A stretch of 64,000 nucleotides of DNA from Mycobacterium sp. 1081908.1. Its GTDB lineage: Bacteria > Actinomycetota > Actinomycetes > Mycobacteriales > Mycobacteriaceae. The notes beneath the pieces were generated by a model. That model did not search any database, had not been told where the DNA came from, and saw nothing but the letters and a program-made list of their open reading frames with translations. Location of the stretch: assembly GCF_001673535.1 (NCBI RefSeq), contig NZ_LZLY01000034.1, forward strand, positions 48,670 through 112,669. Direction: 5' to 3'. Position 1 is the stretch's first letter, and the number at the start of each line of letters is the position of its first letter. Below are positions 46,852 through 56,122 of this stretch, piece by piece. Position numbers and translations under genes: made by a program.

Positions 46852-48867
46852 TCAGTCGAAGATTCCACGTCGGGCGTCGCCGGGTGCGGCGTGCGGTTGG
46901 AGGGCCTTGAGGCGCTCCGACGAATTCAATTGCCACGGAACGGAAGTCACCATCACGTTGGGCATGAACAGCAACCTGCCCTTGAGCCGCAGCGCGCTCT
47001 GGTTGTGCAGCACCTGCTCCCACCAGTGGCCCACCACGTACTCGGGGATGAACACCGTCACCACGGTGCGCGGCGAGTCCTTGCTGATCCGCTTGACGTA
47101 ATCGAGTATCGGGCGGGTGATTTCGCGATACGGCGAGGCGATGACCTTGAGCGGCACATTGATATCGCTTTCCTCCCACCGGTGCACCAGCTCGCGGGTC
47201 TCCGCGTCGTCGACGCTGACCGTGAGGGCCTCGAGCGTGTCCGGGCGGGTGGCGCGCGCGTAGGCCAGCGCGCGCAGCGTCGGCAGGTGCAGCTTCGACA
47301 CCAGCACCAGGGCATGGTTGCGGCTCGGCAGGACGACGTCGTGCTGGGCGGCCTCCTGCTCCTCCAGCTCCCGGCTCACGGTGTGGTAGTGCTTGCGGAT
47401 CAGCTTCATGATGATGAAGAGCAAACTCATCGCGAAGAGGGCGATCCACGCCCCGGCGAGGAACTTGGTGACCAGGACGACCAGTAACACCGCGCCGGTG
47501 GAAAGCAATCCGACCGTGTTCACCACCCGCGAGCGCATCATCTTGCGCCGCGCCCGGGGGTCGGTCTCGCTGCGCAGCAACCGGGTCCAGTGCCGGACCA
47601 TGCCGATCTGGCTCAGGGTGAACGAGATGAACACGCCCACGATGTACAGCTGGATCAGCGCGGTGACCTCACCGCGGAACGCGATGATCGCCAGCAGCGC
47701 CGCCGCCGACAGGAACAGGATGCCGTTGGAGAACGCCAACCGGTCGCCGCGCGTGTGCAACTGGCGCGGCAGGTAACTGTGCTGCGCCAGAATCGAACCC
47801 AGCACCGGGAACCCGTTGAACGCGGTGTTGGCCGCCAGCACCAGGATCAGCGCGGTCACCGTGGCGATCAGCAGGAAGCCGATGTGGAAGCTGCCGAACA
47901 CCGTCTCGGCCAGCTGTGTGACCAACGTCTTCTGGTAGTAGTTCGGCGGGGCGCCGGTCAGCTGCCGGGCCGGATCCTCGACGAGCTTGACCCCGATCTT
48001 CTCGGCCAGCACGATGATGCCCATCAGCAGGGTCACCGCGATGCCGCCCAGCAGCAGCAGGGTCGTGGCGGCGTTGCGCGACTTGGGTTTCTGAAACGCC
48101 GGCACCCCGTTGCTGATGGCCTCGACACCGGTCAGCGCCGCGCATCCCGACGAGAACGAGCGCGCCACCAGGAACGCCAAGGCGAACCCGACGACCTGGC
48201 CGTGCTCGGCATGCATCTGGAAACCGGCGGACTCCGCGCGCAGCGGGTTGCCCAGCACGAAGATCCGGAACAGACCCCAGCCGATCATCGCGAGGACCCC
48301 GAAGATGAACGCGTAGGTCGGGATGGCGAAAGCCAGCCCGGACTCGCGGACCCCGCGCAGGTTCAGGGCCATCACCAGCACGATGGCGAGGACGCAGAAC
48401 AACACCTTGTGCTGGGCCACGACCGGCAGCGCCGAGCCGATGTTCGACATCGCCGACGCCGTCGAAACCGCAACGGTGAGAACGTAATCCACCATCAGGG
48501 CGCTCGCCACGACGAGGCCGGCGGTGTCGCCGAGGTTGGTGGTGACCACCTCGTAGTCGCCGCCGCCCGACGGATAGGCGTGCACGTTCTGCCGGTAGCT
48601 GGCCACCACGACCAGCATCACCGCCGCCACCGCAAGGCCGATCCAGGGCGTCAGCGCGTAGGCGGTGACCCCGGCCACCGAGAGCATCAGGAAGACTTCC
48701 TCCGGGGCGTAGGCCACCGAGGACAGGGCGTCGGAGGCGAACACCGGCAAGGCGATCCGCTTGGGCAGCAGCGTGTGACTCAGCCGGTCGCTGCGAAACG
48801 GCCGGCCGATGAGCAGCCGGCGCGCAGCGGTCGAAAGTTTGGACACGAGAGCCAAGAGTAAGCCCAC
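46852..48867 (-). CDS. APC-superfamily amino-acid permease, Rv2690c orthologue
   Basis: 671 residues. Twelve membrane helices with APC features (FASDALSSVAYAPEEVFLML, GLVVASALMVDYVLTVAVS, SSGCAALTGVEAISNGVPAF), followed by a long cytosolic tail with NHALVLVSKLHLPTLRAL that looks like a universal-stress-like or regulatory fold. It resembles KUP/APC hybrids paired with TrkA genes. Starts face ceoB across 109 bp. Substrate not established, K+ or amino acids. Confidence 0.88.
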   Translation of the reverse strand: MGLLLALVSKLSTAARRLLIGRPFRSDRLSHTLLPKRIALPVFASDALSSVAYAPEEVFLMLSVAGVTAYALTPWIGLAVAAVMLVVVASYRQNVHAYPSGGGDYEVVTTNLGDTAGLVVASALMVDYVLTVAVSTASAMSNIGSALPVVAQHKVLFCVLAIVLVMALNLRGVRESGLAFAIPTYAFIFGVLAMIGWGLFRIFVLGNPLRAESAGFQMHAEHGQVVGFALAFLVARSFSSGCAALTGVEAISNGVPAFQKPKSRNAATTLLLLGGIAVTLLMGIIVLAEKIGVKLVEDPARQLTGAPPNYYQKTLVTQLAETVFGSFHIGFLLIATVTALILVLAANTAFNGFPVLGSILAQHSYLPRQLHTRGDRLAFSNGILFLSAAALLAIIAFRGEVTALIQLYIVGVFISFTLSQIGMVRHWTRLLRSETDPRARRKMMRSRVVNTVGLLSTGAVLLVVLVTKFLAGAWIALFAMSLLFIIMKLIRKHYHTVSRELEEQEAAQHDVVLPSRNHALVLVSKLHLPTLRALAYARATRPDTLEALTVSVDDAETRELVHRWEESDINVPLKVIASPYREITRPILDYVKRISKDSPRTVVTVFIPEYVVGHWWEQVLHNQSALRLKGRLLFMPNVMVTSVPWQLNSSERLKALQPHAAPGDARRGIFD

Positions 48868-48976
48868 CCGTGCTTGCTAGCGTTTCGTAGGCAACAATGT
48901 TCCCCGACGGACCGAATCGGCTGGCCGGCCCGGTCTGCCGAGTGAACAGCACGGGACCCAGCCGAGAGGACCTCAA

Positions 48977-49660
48977 GTGCGCGTCGTTGTGATGGGTTGC
49001 GGCCGGGTGGGCTCTTCGCTGGCCGACGGGCTGTCCCGGATCGGCCACGACGTGGCGGTGATCGACCGCGACAGCACCGCGTTCAACCGGCTCAGCCCCG
49101 AGTTCGCGGGTGAGCGGGTGCTGGGCCAGGGCTTCGACCGCGACGTGCTGCTGAGCGCGGGCGTCGAGGCGGCCGACGCGTTCGCCGCGGTGTCGTCCGG
49201 GGACAATTCCAACATCATCTCGGCCCGGCTGGCCCGGGAGACGTTCGGTGTCCAGCGCGTCGTCGCCCGGATCTACGACGCCAAGCGCGCCGAGGTCTAC
49301 GAGCGCCTCGGCATCCCGACGATCGCCACCGTGCCCTGGACCACCGACCGCCTGCTCAACCTGCTCACCCGGGAAGGCGAAATGACCAAGTGGCGCGACC
49401 CGACCGGCACGGTCGCCGTGGCCGAGGTCGATTTGCACGAGGACTGGGTGGGGCACCGGGCCACCGAGCTGGAGCAGGCCACCGGCGGCCGGGTCGCGTT
49501 CCTGATCCGGTTCGGCACCGGGGTGCTGCCGGAGCCGAAGACGGTGATCCAGGCCGGCGATCAGGTTTACCTCGCGGCGATTTCCGGTCGCGCCGCCGAG
49601 GCGGTGGCCATCGCGGCGCTGCCGCCCAGCGAGGACCTCGACGCGGGAGCCGTCAAGTGA
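48977..49660 (+). CDS. ceoB: TrkA-family potassium-uptake regulator CeoB
   Basis: 227 residues. RCK_N Rossmann domain MRVVVMGCGRVGSSLADGLS with GxGxxG and VAVIDRD; second half RCK_C (VGHRATELEQATGGRVAFLI, GDQVYLAAIS). Binds NAD(H) and gates a Trk/Ktr-type potassium channel. Overlaps ceoC by GTGA, so both are made together. Orthologue of Rv2691. Confidence 0.94.
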   Translation: MRVVVMGCGRVGSSLADGLSRIGHDVAVIDRDSTAFNRLSPEFAGERVLGQGFDRDVLLSAGVEAADAFAAVSSGDNSNIISARLARETFGVQRVVARIYDAKRAEVYERLGIPTIATVPWTTDRLLNLLTREGEMTKWRDPTGTVAVAEVDLHEDWVGHRATELEQATGGRVAFLIRFGTGVLPEPKTVIQAGDQVYLAAISGRAAEAVAIAALPPSEDLDAGAVK

Positions 49661-50331
49661 AGGTCGCTGTCGCCGGGGCCGGCGCGGTCGGCCGGTCGGT
49701 CACCCGCGAACTGTTGGAAAACAACCACGACGTGACGCTGATCGAACGCAACCCCGAGCACGTCGACGTCGACGCGATCCCGGCCGCGCATTGGCGCCTC
49801 GGCGACGCGTGCGAGCTGAGCCTGCTGCAGTCGGTGCACCTGGAGGATTTCGACGTCGTCGTCGCCGCGACCGGCGATGACAAGGTCAACGTGGTGCTCA
49901 GCCTGTTGGCCAAGACGGAGTTCGCGGTGCCGCGGGTGGTGGCCCGGGTCAACGATCCGCGCAACGAATGGCTGTTCACCGACGCCTGGGGCGTGGACGT
50001 GGCCGTGTCCACGCCGCGGATGCTGGCTTCGCTGATCGAGGAGGCCGTGGCCGTCGGTGATCTGGTGCGGCTCATGGAATTCCGCCGGGGCCAGGCCAAC
50101 CTGGTCGAGATCACCCTGCCCGACGACACGGCGTGGGGCGGAAAGCCGGTGCGCCGGCTGCAGCTGCCGCGCGATGTCGCGCTGGTGACGATCCTGCGCG
50201 GCCCCCGGGTCATCGTGCCGGAAGCCGACGAGCCGCTCGAGGGCGGCGACGAACTGCTCTTCGTCGCGGTCACCGAGGCCGAGGAGGAACTGCAGAAGCT
50301 GCTGCTGCCCGAAGCGGAGCCGGGCGACTAA
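49657..50331 (+). CDS. ceoC: TrkA-family potassium-uptake regulator CeoC
   Basis: 224 residues. RCK_N VAVAGAGAVGRSVTRELLEN with VTLIERNPEHV and DFDVVVAATGDDKVNVVLSL; RCK_C at the end (LEGGDELLFVAVTEAEEELQ). Partner of CeoB; the pair controls K+ uptake in mycobacteria. Starts at GTG 49657. Orthologue of Rv2692. Confidence 0.94.
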   Translation: MKVAVAGAGAVGRSVTRELLENNHDVTLIERNPEHVDVDAIPAAHWRLGDACELSLLQSVHLEDFDVVVAATGDDKVNVVLSLLAKTEFAVPRVVARVNDPRNEWLFTDAWGVDVAVSTPRMLASLIEEAVAVGDLVRLMEFRRGQANLVEITLPDDTAWGGKPVRRLQLPRDVALVTILRGPRVIVPEADEPLEGGDELLFVAVTEAEEELQKLLLPEAEPGD

Positions 50332-50341
50332 CCGGTCGGCT

Positions 50342-50439
50342 TTGAGTGTGCCGTGGCGGTTTTCGGTGTGCGCTCAGGGCGGGATTTCGCCCATTTCTGC
50401 GCCCAGGGCTCACACACGAAGCCCACGATTCACACTCAA
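50342..50439. repeat. Small palindromic intergenic element
   Basis: The outer ends ttgagtgtg (50342-50350) and cacactcaa (50431-50439) are perfect inverted repeats. Inside, gggcg/cgccc (50377-50392) forms a further hairpin around ggattt and gtgtg/cacac pairs flank it. The 98-bp unit fills the gap between two convergent genes. It could be a bidirectional terminator or a copy of a dispersed intergenic repeat; copy number cannot be seen here. Confidence 0.5.
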
Positions 50440-50457
50440 CGCGCGCACGCCGTACAA

Positions 50458-51096
50458 CTAGTCGGCGAGGCTTTCCGCGGATTCGGCTTCGTCTGGGGCC
50501 GGCAGGGCGCGCTGCGCGCCCTTGATCGCCGCGTACGTGGCCAGCGCGGCAAGCACGGTCAGCGGCCAGCCCATCGCGATCCGCGCCACCCCCAGCCAAC
50601 CCGTCTGATCGGCGTCGTAGAGGAGCCGCTGGACCACAAAGCGCGCGGCGAACACCAGAGTCCAGCAGAGCGAGGCGATGTCGAACGCGTACACGGCCCG
50701 CGACACGGCGCGCCAGCCGCGGTCGCGGCCGGTGGCCCAGCTCCACGCGTAGCCGACCAGCGGCCGGCGGATCAGCACCGAGACCGCGAAGACCACCGCC
50801 CACAACAACGACATCCAGATGCCCAGCAGGAAGTAGCCCTTGGACTGCCCCACGAGATAGGCGATCAGCGCGCAGACCGCGACGCCGATGAAACCCGAAA
50901 ACGCCGGCTGGGTCGATTCCCGCCGGATGAGCCGCCACAGCAACACCAGCGCCGCCACGCCGAGCGCGGCCGCGATGGCCGCCAACAGACCGGAAAGGCT
51001 GGAAACCGCGACGAAGACGACCACCGGCAGCGACGAGTAGATGACGCCGCTCACCCCGCCGACCTGGTCCAGCAAGCGTTCGCTGGAAAGGGTCAC
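50458..51096 (-). CDS. DUF3159 membrane protein, Rv2693c orthologue
   Basis: 212 residues from GTG 51096, overlapping the previous stop as GTGA. Five or six membrane segments (VIYSSLPVVVFVAVSSLSGL, FIGVAVCALIAYLVG, FLLGIWMSLLWAVVFAVSVL). The phrase LIRRPLVGYAWSWATGRDRG is conserved in DUF3159. Position next to an OB-fold protein and the potassium regulators is conserved in mycobacteria; function unknown. Confidence 0.85.
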   Translation of the reverse strand: MTLSSERLLDQVGGVSGVIYSSLPVVVFVAVSSLSGLLAAIAAALGVAALVLLWRLIRRESTQPAFSGFIGVAVCALIAYLVGQSKGYFLLGIWMSLLWAVVFAVSVLIRRPLVGYAWSWATGRDRGWRAVSRAVYAFDIASLCWTLVFAARFVVQRLLYDADQTGWLGVARIAMGWPLTVLAALATYAAIKGAQRALPAPDEAESAESLAD

Positions 51097-51461
51097 CGTT
51101 GAATTTCGTAGTGCGGGTTGTAGATGGCCTTGGTGCCGTTCTCGAGCTTGCCCAGCCGGCCCCGCACCCGAAGCGTGCGGCCCGAGTCGATGCCGGGGAT
51201 GCGGCGCTGGCCCAACCACACCAGGGCGACCGTGTCGGTGCCGTCGAACAGTTCCGCGCGGACACCGCCGGAACAACCCTTGCCGTTCGTTTCCACGCTG
51301 CGCAGCGTGCCGATCATGGTGACCTCCTGGCCACGCTCACAATCGATCGCACGCTGCGCGCCGGCGCTGTCGACTTCGTCCGACAACTCTTCGGAGTCAC
51401 GTTGTTCCGGGTCCTCCGTCAATCGACGGGTGAGCCGGCGCAGATACCCTTGGGCCCCCAT
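51093..51461 (-). CDS. OB-fold nucleic-acid-binding-type protein, Rv2694c orthologue
   Basis: 122 residues. ATG 51461 follows a strong GGAGGGG. A charged N-terminus (RRLTRRLTEDPEQRDSEELS) leads to an OB-fold: VTMIGTLRSVETNGKGCSGG, VRAELFDGTDTVALVWLGQR, LRVRGRLGKLENGTKAIYNP. This is the RecG-wedge/RecJ-like OB pattern that binds nucleic acid. Function unknown. Confidence 0.85.
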   Translation of the reverse strand: MGAQGYLRRLTRRLTEDPEQRDSEELSDEVDSAGAQRAIDCERGQEVTMIGTLRSVETNGKGCSGGVRAELFDGTDTVALVWLGQRRIPGIDSGRTLRVRGRLGKLENGTKAIYNPHYEIQR

Positions 51462-51597
51462 GGCCCCTCCTGACAGTGGTGATAAAGCTTCGGCGCTTTC
51501 TCTATGCCAACGGACACCGTAGACCTGTTGGTTCCCCGGTGCCAACAGAACGAAACGTGATGTTGGACGCTCCCCGACGGCCGGGCAATATCGAAGG

Positions 51598-52296
51598 GTG
51601 ACTGTCGATCTGCGCAGTGTCGCGACGGTTTTGCTGCCCGGAACCGGCTCCGACGACGACTACGTCTACCGGGCGTTTTCCGGCCCGTTGCGCGACGCCG
51701 GCGCCACGCTGGTGGCCCCGCCGCCGCGCCCGGACCGGTTGGTCGAGGGCTACCTGTCCGCGCTCGACGACGCCGCGAGCGACGGCCCGATCGCCGTCGG
51801 CGGGGTCTCGATCGGCGCCGCCGTGGCGACGGCGTGGGCGCTGGCCCATCCCGGGCGCACCGTCGCCGTGCTGGCCGCGCTGCCGGCCTGGGCGGGCCCC
51901 CCGAACGACGCGCCGGCGGCGCTGGCGGCGCGGCATTCGGCGGCGCAGCTGCGGGCCGACGGGTTGGCGGCGACGACCACGCAGATGCGGGCGTCCAGCC
52001 CGCCGTGGTTGGCCGACGAGCTGACCCGGTCCTGGCGCGCCCAGTGGCCGCAGTTGCCCGACGCCATGGACGAGGCGGCGGCCTACGTCGCGCCCAGTTG
52101 CGCCGACCTGGCCCGGCTGGCCGCGCCGCTGGCGGTGGCCGCCGCGGTCGACGACCCGATCCACCCGCTGCGGGTGGCCGTCGACTGGGTCGCCGCGGCG
52201 CCGCGCGCGGCGCTGCGGACCGTGACGCTGGATCAGATGGGCGCGCAGACCGCCGCGCTGGGCGCCGCCTGCCTGGCCGCGCTGGCCGAGCTCTAG
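51598..52296 (+). CDS. Alpha/beta-hydrolase-like protein, Rv2695 orthologue
   Basis: 232 residues from GTG 51598. Nucleophile elbow GGVSIGAAVATAWAL (G-V-S-I-G) and a late VAAAVDDPIHPL where Asp and His of a triad could sit. The N-terminal GTGSDDDYVYRAF replaces the usual oxyanion HG motif. Likely a small thioesterase or hydrolase. Converges with the DUF3710 gene, with only 3 bp between the stops. Confidence 0.82.
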   Translation: MTVDLRSVATVLLPGTGSDDDYVYRAFSGPLRDAGATLVAPPPRPDRLVEGYLSALDDAASDGPIAVGGVSIGAAVATAWALAHPGRTVAVLAALPAWAGPPNDAPAALAARHSAAQLRADGLAATTTQMRASSPPWLADELTRSWRAQWPQLPDAMDEAAAYVAPSCADLARLAAPLAVAAAVDDPIHPLRVAVDWVAAAPRAALRTVTLDQMGAQTAALGAACLAALAEL

Positions 52297-52299
52297 GCG

Positions 52300-53031
52300 C
52301 TAGCCGCCGGTCGTGGTGCGCAGCTGCTGCATCGCCGAACCCTCGGCGCTGCGGCGCGCGGCCGGCTCGTCGGACGGCTGCTCCTGCTCCTGGGCCTGCT
52401 GCTGCTGCGCGGCCGCGGCGGCCCGCAGCTGCTCGGCCATCGGCTCGGGCAGCTGCACGGGCAACGGTGTGCGCACCGGCAGCGGTGTGTCGCCGCGGCG
52501 AACCACGGTGTCCGCCAACGCCGTTCGCGCCTCGCGCTCCAGCGCCTCCATGGTCTCGTGCGAACCGTTGACGACGCAGCGGATCATCCAGCGGTAGCCG
52601 TCGACCCCGATGAAGCGCACCACGCCCGAGGCGGTGCCGACCACCTCGCGGCCCCACGGGCCGTCCTTGATGCTGACCTTCGCCGAGTCCTTGCGCAGCG
52701 ACTCGGCGAGCTCACCGGCCACCTCGCGCCACAGGCCGCCCGTCTTGGGGGCCGCGTAGGCGGCGATCGTGAAGCGGCCGTTGGCCGTGACCACCCACAC
52801 CGCGCTGGGCACGCCGGTCTCGGTCAGCTCGACCTGCAGCTGGCCGGCCTCCGGCATCGGAATGAGCACCGAACCCAGGTCGAGCCGGGCCAGCTCGGCG
52901 ACCGCGGGGTCGTCGAAGTCGTCGATGTCGAACGGGCCCTCGAGCTCCTCGTCGAACTCGTCGTCGACCGGGTCGGCGACGGCCTCGGCCTCGGCTGCCG
53001 ACTCGTCGTTGTCTGATCTTCTAGCCATCAC
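52300..53031 (-). CDS. DUF3710 protein, Rv2696c orthologue
   Basis: 243 residues. Acidic start ([20 protein letters not shown]), then the DUF3710 core ([40 protein letters not shown]) and a Gln-rich end. The start overlaps dut as ATGA, so it is translated together with dUTPase in all mycobacteria. Function unknown. Confidence 0.87.
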   Translation of the reverse strand: MMARRSDNDESAAEAEAVADPVDDEFDEELEGPFDIDDFDDPAVAELARLDLGSVLIPMPEAGQLQVELTETGVPSAVWVVTANGRFTIAAYAAPKTGGLWREVAGELAESLRKDSAKVSIKDGPWGREVVGTASGVVRFIGVDGYRWMIRCVVNGSHETMEALEREARTALADTVVRRGDTPLPVRTPLPVQLPEPMAEQLRAAAAAQQQQAQEQEQPSDEPAARRSAEGSAMQQLRTTTGG

Positions 53032-53492
53032 AAACTCGCATGTCCGCCGGAGGAACCGTGACCACCGTCGCCACGGGATGTTTCGGCCAGCCCGGCCTCG
53101 TCGAACGACGACACCTCGACCAGCTCGACCAGTTCGACCCGCTGCACCAGCAATTGGGCGATCCGGTCGCCGCGGTGCACCACGATCGGCTCGGCCGGGT
53201 CGAGATTGATCAACGCGACCTTGATCTCGCCGCGATAGCCGGCGTCGATGGTGCCCGGGCTGTTGACGATCGAAAGCCCCACCCGCGCAGCCAATCCCGA
53301 CCGCGGGTGCACCAGGCCCACCATCCCGAACGGAATGGCGACCGCGACGCCCGTCCGCACCAACGCGCGCTGCCCCGGGGCTAGCTTGACGTCTTCCGCG
53401 CTGTACAGGTCGACCCCGGCGTCGCCGTGGTGGGCGCGGCTGGGCAGCGGAAGCTCGGGGTCAAGGCGGACGATGGCCAGACTGGTCGACAC
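53028..53492 (-). CDS. dut: Deoxyuridine 5'-triphosphate nucleotidohydrolase (dUTPase)
   Basis: 154 residues from GTG 53492. All five trimeric dUTPase motifs are present: [50 protein letters not shown] and the flexible C-terminal [11 protein letters not shown]. Hydrolyses dUTP to dUMP, keeping uracil out of DNA. The mycobacterial loop phrase is kept. Divergent from the DUF3093 gene by 25 bp. Orthologue of Rv2697c. Confidence 0.97.
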   Translation of the reverse strand: MSTSLAIVRLDPELPLPSRAHHGDAGVDLYSAEDVKLAPGQRALVRTGVAVAIPFGMVGLVHPRSGLAARVGLSIVNSPGTIDAGYRGEIKVALINLDPAEPIVVHRGDRIAQLLVQRVELVELVEVSSFDEAGLAETSRGDGGHGSSGGHASL

Positions 53493-53517
53493 GGGGCCAC
53501 AGACTACCCTTGACCGC

Positions 53518-54003
53518 GTGTCAGCTACGCGCGTCGCGCCGCACAGTGTGCGATATCGCGAACGACTTTGGGTGCCATGGTGGTGGTGGCCACCGGCTTT
53601 CGGGCTGGCGGCGCTGATCGCGTTCGAAGTCAACCTCGGGGTTCGGTCGCTGCCCGACTGGCTGCCGTACGCGACGTTGTTCGTGGTGGCGGCCGGAACA
53701 CTGCTGTGGCTGGGCCGCGTCGAGATCCGCGTCACCGCGGACTCCGCCGTCCCGGGCGGAGTCGAACTGTGGGCCGGCGAGGCGCACCTACCGGTCGACG
53801 TCATCGCCCGCTCCGCGGAGATAGCGCCCGCGGCGAAATCGGCAGCCCTGGGCCGCCAGCTCGACCCGGCGGCCTACGTGCTGCACCGGGCATGGGTCGG
53901 TCCGATGGTTCTGGTGGTCCTCGATGACCCAGACGACCCGACGCCGTACTGGCTGGTGAGCTGCCGTCACCCGGAGCGGGTGCTGTCGGCATTGCGCAGC
54001 TGA
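53518..54003 (+). CDS. DUF3093 membrane protein, Rv2698 orthologue
   Basis: 161 residues from GTG 53518. Starts [20 protein letters not shown], two adjoining membrane helices, then a domain with [20 protein letters not shown] and [18 protein letters not shown]. This is DUF3093, an actinobacterial family of unknown function with a PH-like extracellular or cytosolic part. It converges with the DUF4193 gene, 4 bp between stops. Confidence 0.87.
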   Translation: MSATRVAPHSVRYRERLWVPWWWWPPAFGLAALIAFEVNLGVRSLPDWLPYATLFVVAAGTLLWLGRVEIRVTADSAVPGGVELWAGEAHLPVDVIARSAEIAPAAKSAALGRQLDPAAYVLHRAWVGPMVLVVLDDPDDPTPYWLVSCRHPERVLSALRS

Positions 54004-54007
54004 CCGT

Positions 54008-54310
54008 TCAGGCTGCGCAGTCGGTACAGATCATCACGCCGTTCTTCTCACTGGCGAGACGGCTGCGGTGCTGAACCAGAAAGCAGCTCGAGCAGGTGAA
54101 CTCGTCGGCCTGCTTCGGAATGACGCGGACGGACAGCTCCTCGCCGGACAGGTCGGCGCCGGGCAGCTCGAAAGATTCGGCGGATTCGGATTCGTCGACG
54201 TCGACCACGGCCGATGCCGCCTCGTTCCGTCGCGCTTTGAGCTCCTCCAGCGAGTCTTCCGAAACGTCGTCCGTCTCGGTGCGCCTCGGAGCGTCATAGT
54301 CGGTAGGCAT
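54008..54310 (-). CDS. DUF4193 zinc-ribbon protein, Rv2699c orthologue
   Basis: 100 residues. The acidic N-terminal half is followed by a four-Cys zinc knuckle, FTCSSCFLV and MICTDCAA. DUF4193 is highly conserved in actinobacteria and close in layout to RNA-polymerase-associated proteins such as RbpA, but no role is established. The Crp-type palindrome lies about 105 bp upstream of its start. Confidence 0.88.
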   Translation of the reverse strand: MPTDYDAPRRTETDDVSEDSLEELKARRNEAASAVVDVDESESAESFELPGADLSGEELSVRVIPKQADEFTCSSCFLVQHRSRLASEKNGVMICTDCAA

Positions 54311-54412
54311 CGTCTCGTCCCCTCGCAGCCCTCTCGTACCTCAAGCAACGCTTTGTACCAGCGTCGAACGCATCCACCAAACGATTCGTGCCCGTATCCA
54401 GTGCCATTAAGG

Positions 54413-54428
54413 TGTGATTTGCGTCACA
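54413..54428. promoter_or_regulatory. Crp-type palindrome TGTGATTTGCGTCACA
   Basis: A perfect match to the cAMP-receptor-protein consensus TGTGA-N6-TCACA, which Crp (Rv3676) also recognises in M. tuberculosis. It lies between divergent DUF4193 and cei genes, 53 bp before the cei GTG. The recognition is from consensus only. Confidence 0.7.
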
Positions 54429-54481
54429 ACCCCGGATTGACCCTTGTCTTGGGTCTCAAACGGTGCAGTTAGAGTTCCCCT

Positions 54482-55132
54482 GTGGTCGCGCAAATCACCG
54501 AGGGTACCGCTTTTGACAAGCACGGACGGCCCTTCCGGCGGCGCAACCCCCGGCCCGCCATCGTCGTCGTGGCGCTGCTGGTGGTGGCCACCGCCGTGGT
54601 GTGGACGGTGGCCCTGACGCGACCGGCGAAGGTGCATGAGGCGGTGGTGTGCAACCCGCCGCCGCAGCCGCCCGGCTCGGCGGCGCCCCAACTCGGTGAG
54701 CAGGTGTCCCGCAGCGCCATGGCCGACGTCAACCCGGCCAAACTCGCCGACACCAAGGTCCGCGTCCTCAACGCCAGCGGCCGCGGCGGGCAAGCCGGTG
54801 ACGTCGCCGGCGCGATGAAAGACCTGGGCTTCGCCCAGCCCACCGCCGCCAACGACCCCCTCTACGCCGGCACCCGGCTGAGCTGCGTGGGCCAGATCCG
54901 CTTCGGCACAGCCGGCCAGGCCACCGCGGCCGCGGTGTGGCTGGTGGCGCCGTGCACCGAGCTGTTCAACGACAACCGCGCCGACGACTCCGTCGACCTG
55001 GCCCTCGGCACCGAGTTCAGCGCGCTGGCCCACAACGACAACATCGACGCGGTGCTGGCGAGCCTGCGCCCGGGCGCCACCGAGCCGTCGGATCCCGCAC
55101 TGCTGCAAAAGATTCACGCCAGCAGCTGCTGA
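54482..55132 (+). CDS. cei: Cell envelope integrity protein Cei (LytR_C domain), Rv2700 orthologue
   Basis: 216 residues. Basic cytosolic start (FDKHGRPFRRRNPRPA), one membrane helix (IVVVALLVVATAVVWTVALT), then an extracytoplasmic LytR C-terminal-type domain: ADTKVRVLNASGRGGQAGDV and VWLVAPCTELFN with paired Cys (CNPP, SCVG, PCTE, SSC). In M. tuberculosis Rv2700 mutants have a weakened envelope and lower virulence. Starts with GTG. Confidence 0.92.
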   Translation: MVAQITEGTAFDKHGRPFRRRNPRPAIVVVALLVVATAVVWTVALTRPAKVHEAVVCNPPPQPPGSAAPQLGEQVSRSAMADVNPAKLADTKVRVLNASGRGGQAGDVAGAMKDLGFAQPTAANDPLYAGTRLSCVGQIRFGTAGQATAAAVWLVAPCTELFNDNRADDSVDLALGTEFSALAHNDNIDAVLASLRPGATEPSDPALLQKIHASSC

Positions 55133-55136
55133 CCCC

Positions 55137-56021
55137 TCAGTCCGGCAGGGGCGCCAGGCCGCCGCAACGTTCCAGGGCGGCCAGCAGCTCGTCGGCGATG
55201 CCGGGGGCGGCGGCCACCACCAACCCCTCGCCGCCCACCGGGCCGTTCGGCTCCGGCACCACGACGCGGGCGCCCGCCTCGGCCGCGATCAGCGCGCCCG
55301 CCGCGCGGTCCCACACCTGTAGCCCGTGTTCGTAGAAGGCGTCCAGCCGGCCCGCCGCGACCATGCACAGGTCCAGCGCCGCCGAACCGATGCGGCGCAC
55401 GTCGCGCACCGCCGGCAAGATGTGCGCCAGTAGCGCCGCCTGGCTCGCGCGGCGCCGCCGCGAATAACCAAACCCGGTGCCCAGCAACGCCATCGACAAA
55501 TCGTCGACGGCGGCGCAGCGCAGCGGCCGCGTCCCGCGGGCGTCGGTGACGTGCGCGCCGAGGCCGGTCGCCGCCGAGTAGACGCGGCCGGCCACGACGT
55601 CGGCGACAGCCCCCGCCACGGACACGCCGTCGACCTGCGCGCCCACCGACACCGCGTAGGCGGGGATGCCGTAGACGAAATTCACTGTGCCGTCGATGGG
55701 ATCGAGCACCCAGGTGACCGCGCCGGACTGCGCGTCGGCGGGCCCGCCGCCCTCCTCCCCGAGAATCGGGTCACCGGGCCGCAATTGGCCCAACCGATCC
55801 CGCAGCAGCCGCTCGGTCTCGGTGTCGACGACGGTCACCGGATCGGTCGGGGTGCTCTTCGACCGCACCGCGCCGCCGCCCGCGCCCGACACGCCGGACG
55901 CCGCCGGGCCGAACACCTCGGCGCGCCGGCGGCGCACGAACTCGGCGGCCTCGGCGGCCAACTTCTCGGCCACCGAACGCAGCTGCCCGGGCTCGGCCCG
56001 CTTGTCAGTAGGTTGCGTCAC
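55137..56021 (-). CDS. suhB: Inositol-1-monophosphatase SuhB
   Basis: 294 residues. Metal site residues are in [23 protein letters not shown] and the late [19 protein letters not shown], the three signatures of Li+-sensitive phosphatases. Hydrolyses inositol-1-phosphate, supplying inositol for phosphatidylinositol and mycothiol. Only 4 bp lie between the stops of cei and suhB. Orthologue of Rv2701c. Confidence 0.94.
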   Translation of the reverse strand: MTQPTDKRAEPGQLRSVAEKLAAEAAEFVRRRRAEVFGPAASGVSGAGGGAVRSKSTPTDPVTVVDTETERLLRDRLGQLRPGDPILGEEGGGPADAQSGAVTWVLDPIDGTVNFVYGIPAYAVSVGAQVDGVSVAGAVADVVAGRVYSAATGLGAHVTDARGTRPLRCAAVDDLSMALLGTGFGYSRRRRASQAALLAHILPAVRDVRRIGSAALDLCMVAAGRLDAFYEHGLQVWDRAAGALIAAEAGARVVVPEPNGPVGGEGLVVAAAPGIADELLAALERCGGLAPLPD

Positions 56022-56122
56022 CCCGCCATCGCATCACAGTCGCCACGGTCGCGCAGACCCCCAGCCGGCGTACCCGTGGAGCTAAGGTGATCGGACAGGC
56101 CAAGTCTCGCCGAGGAGTTCCG

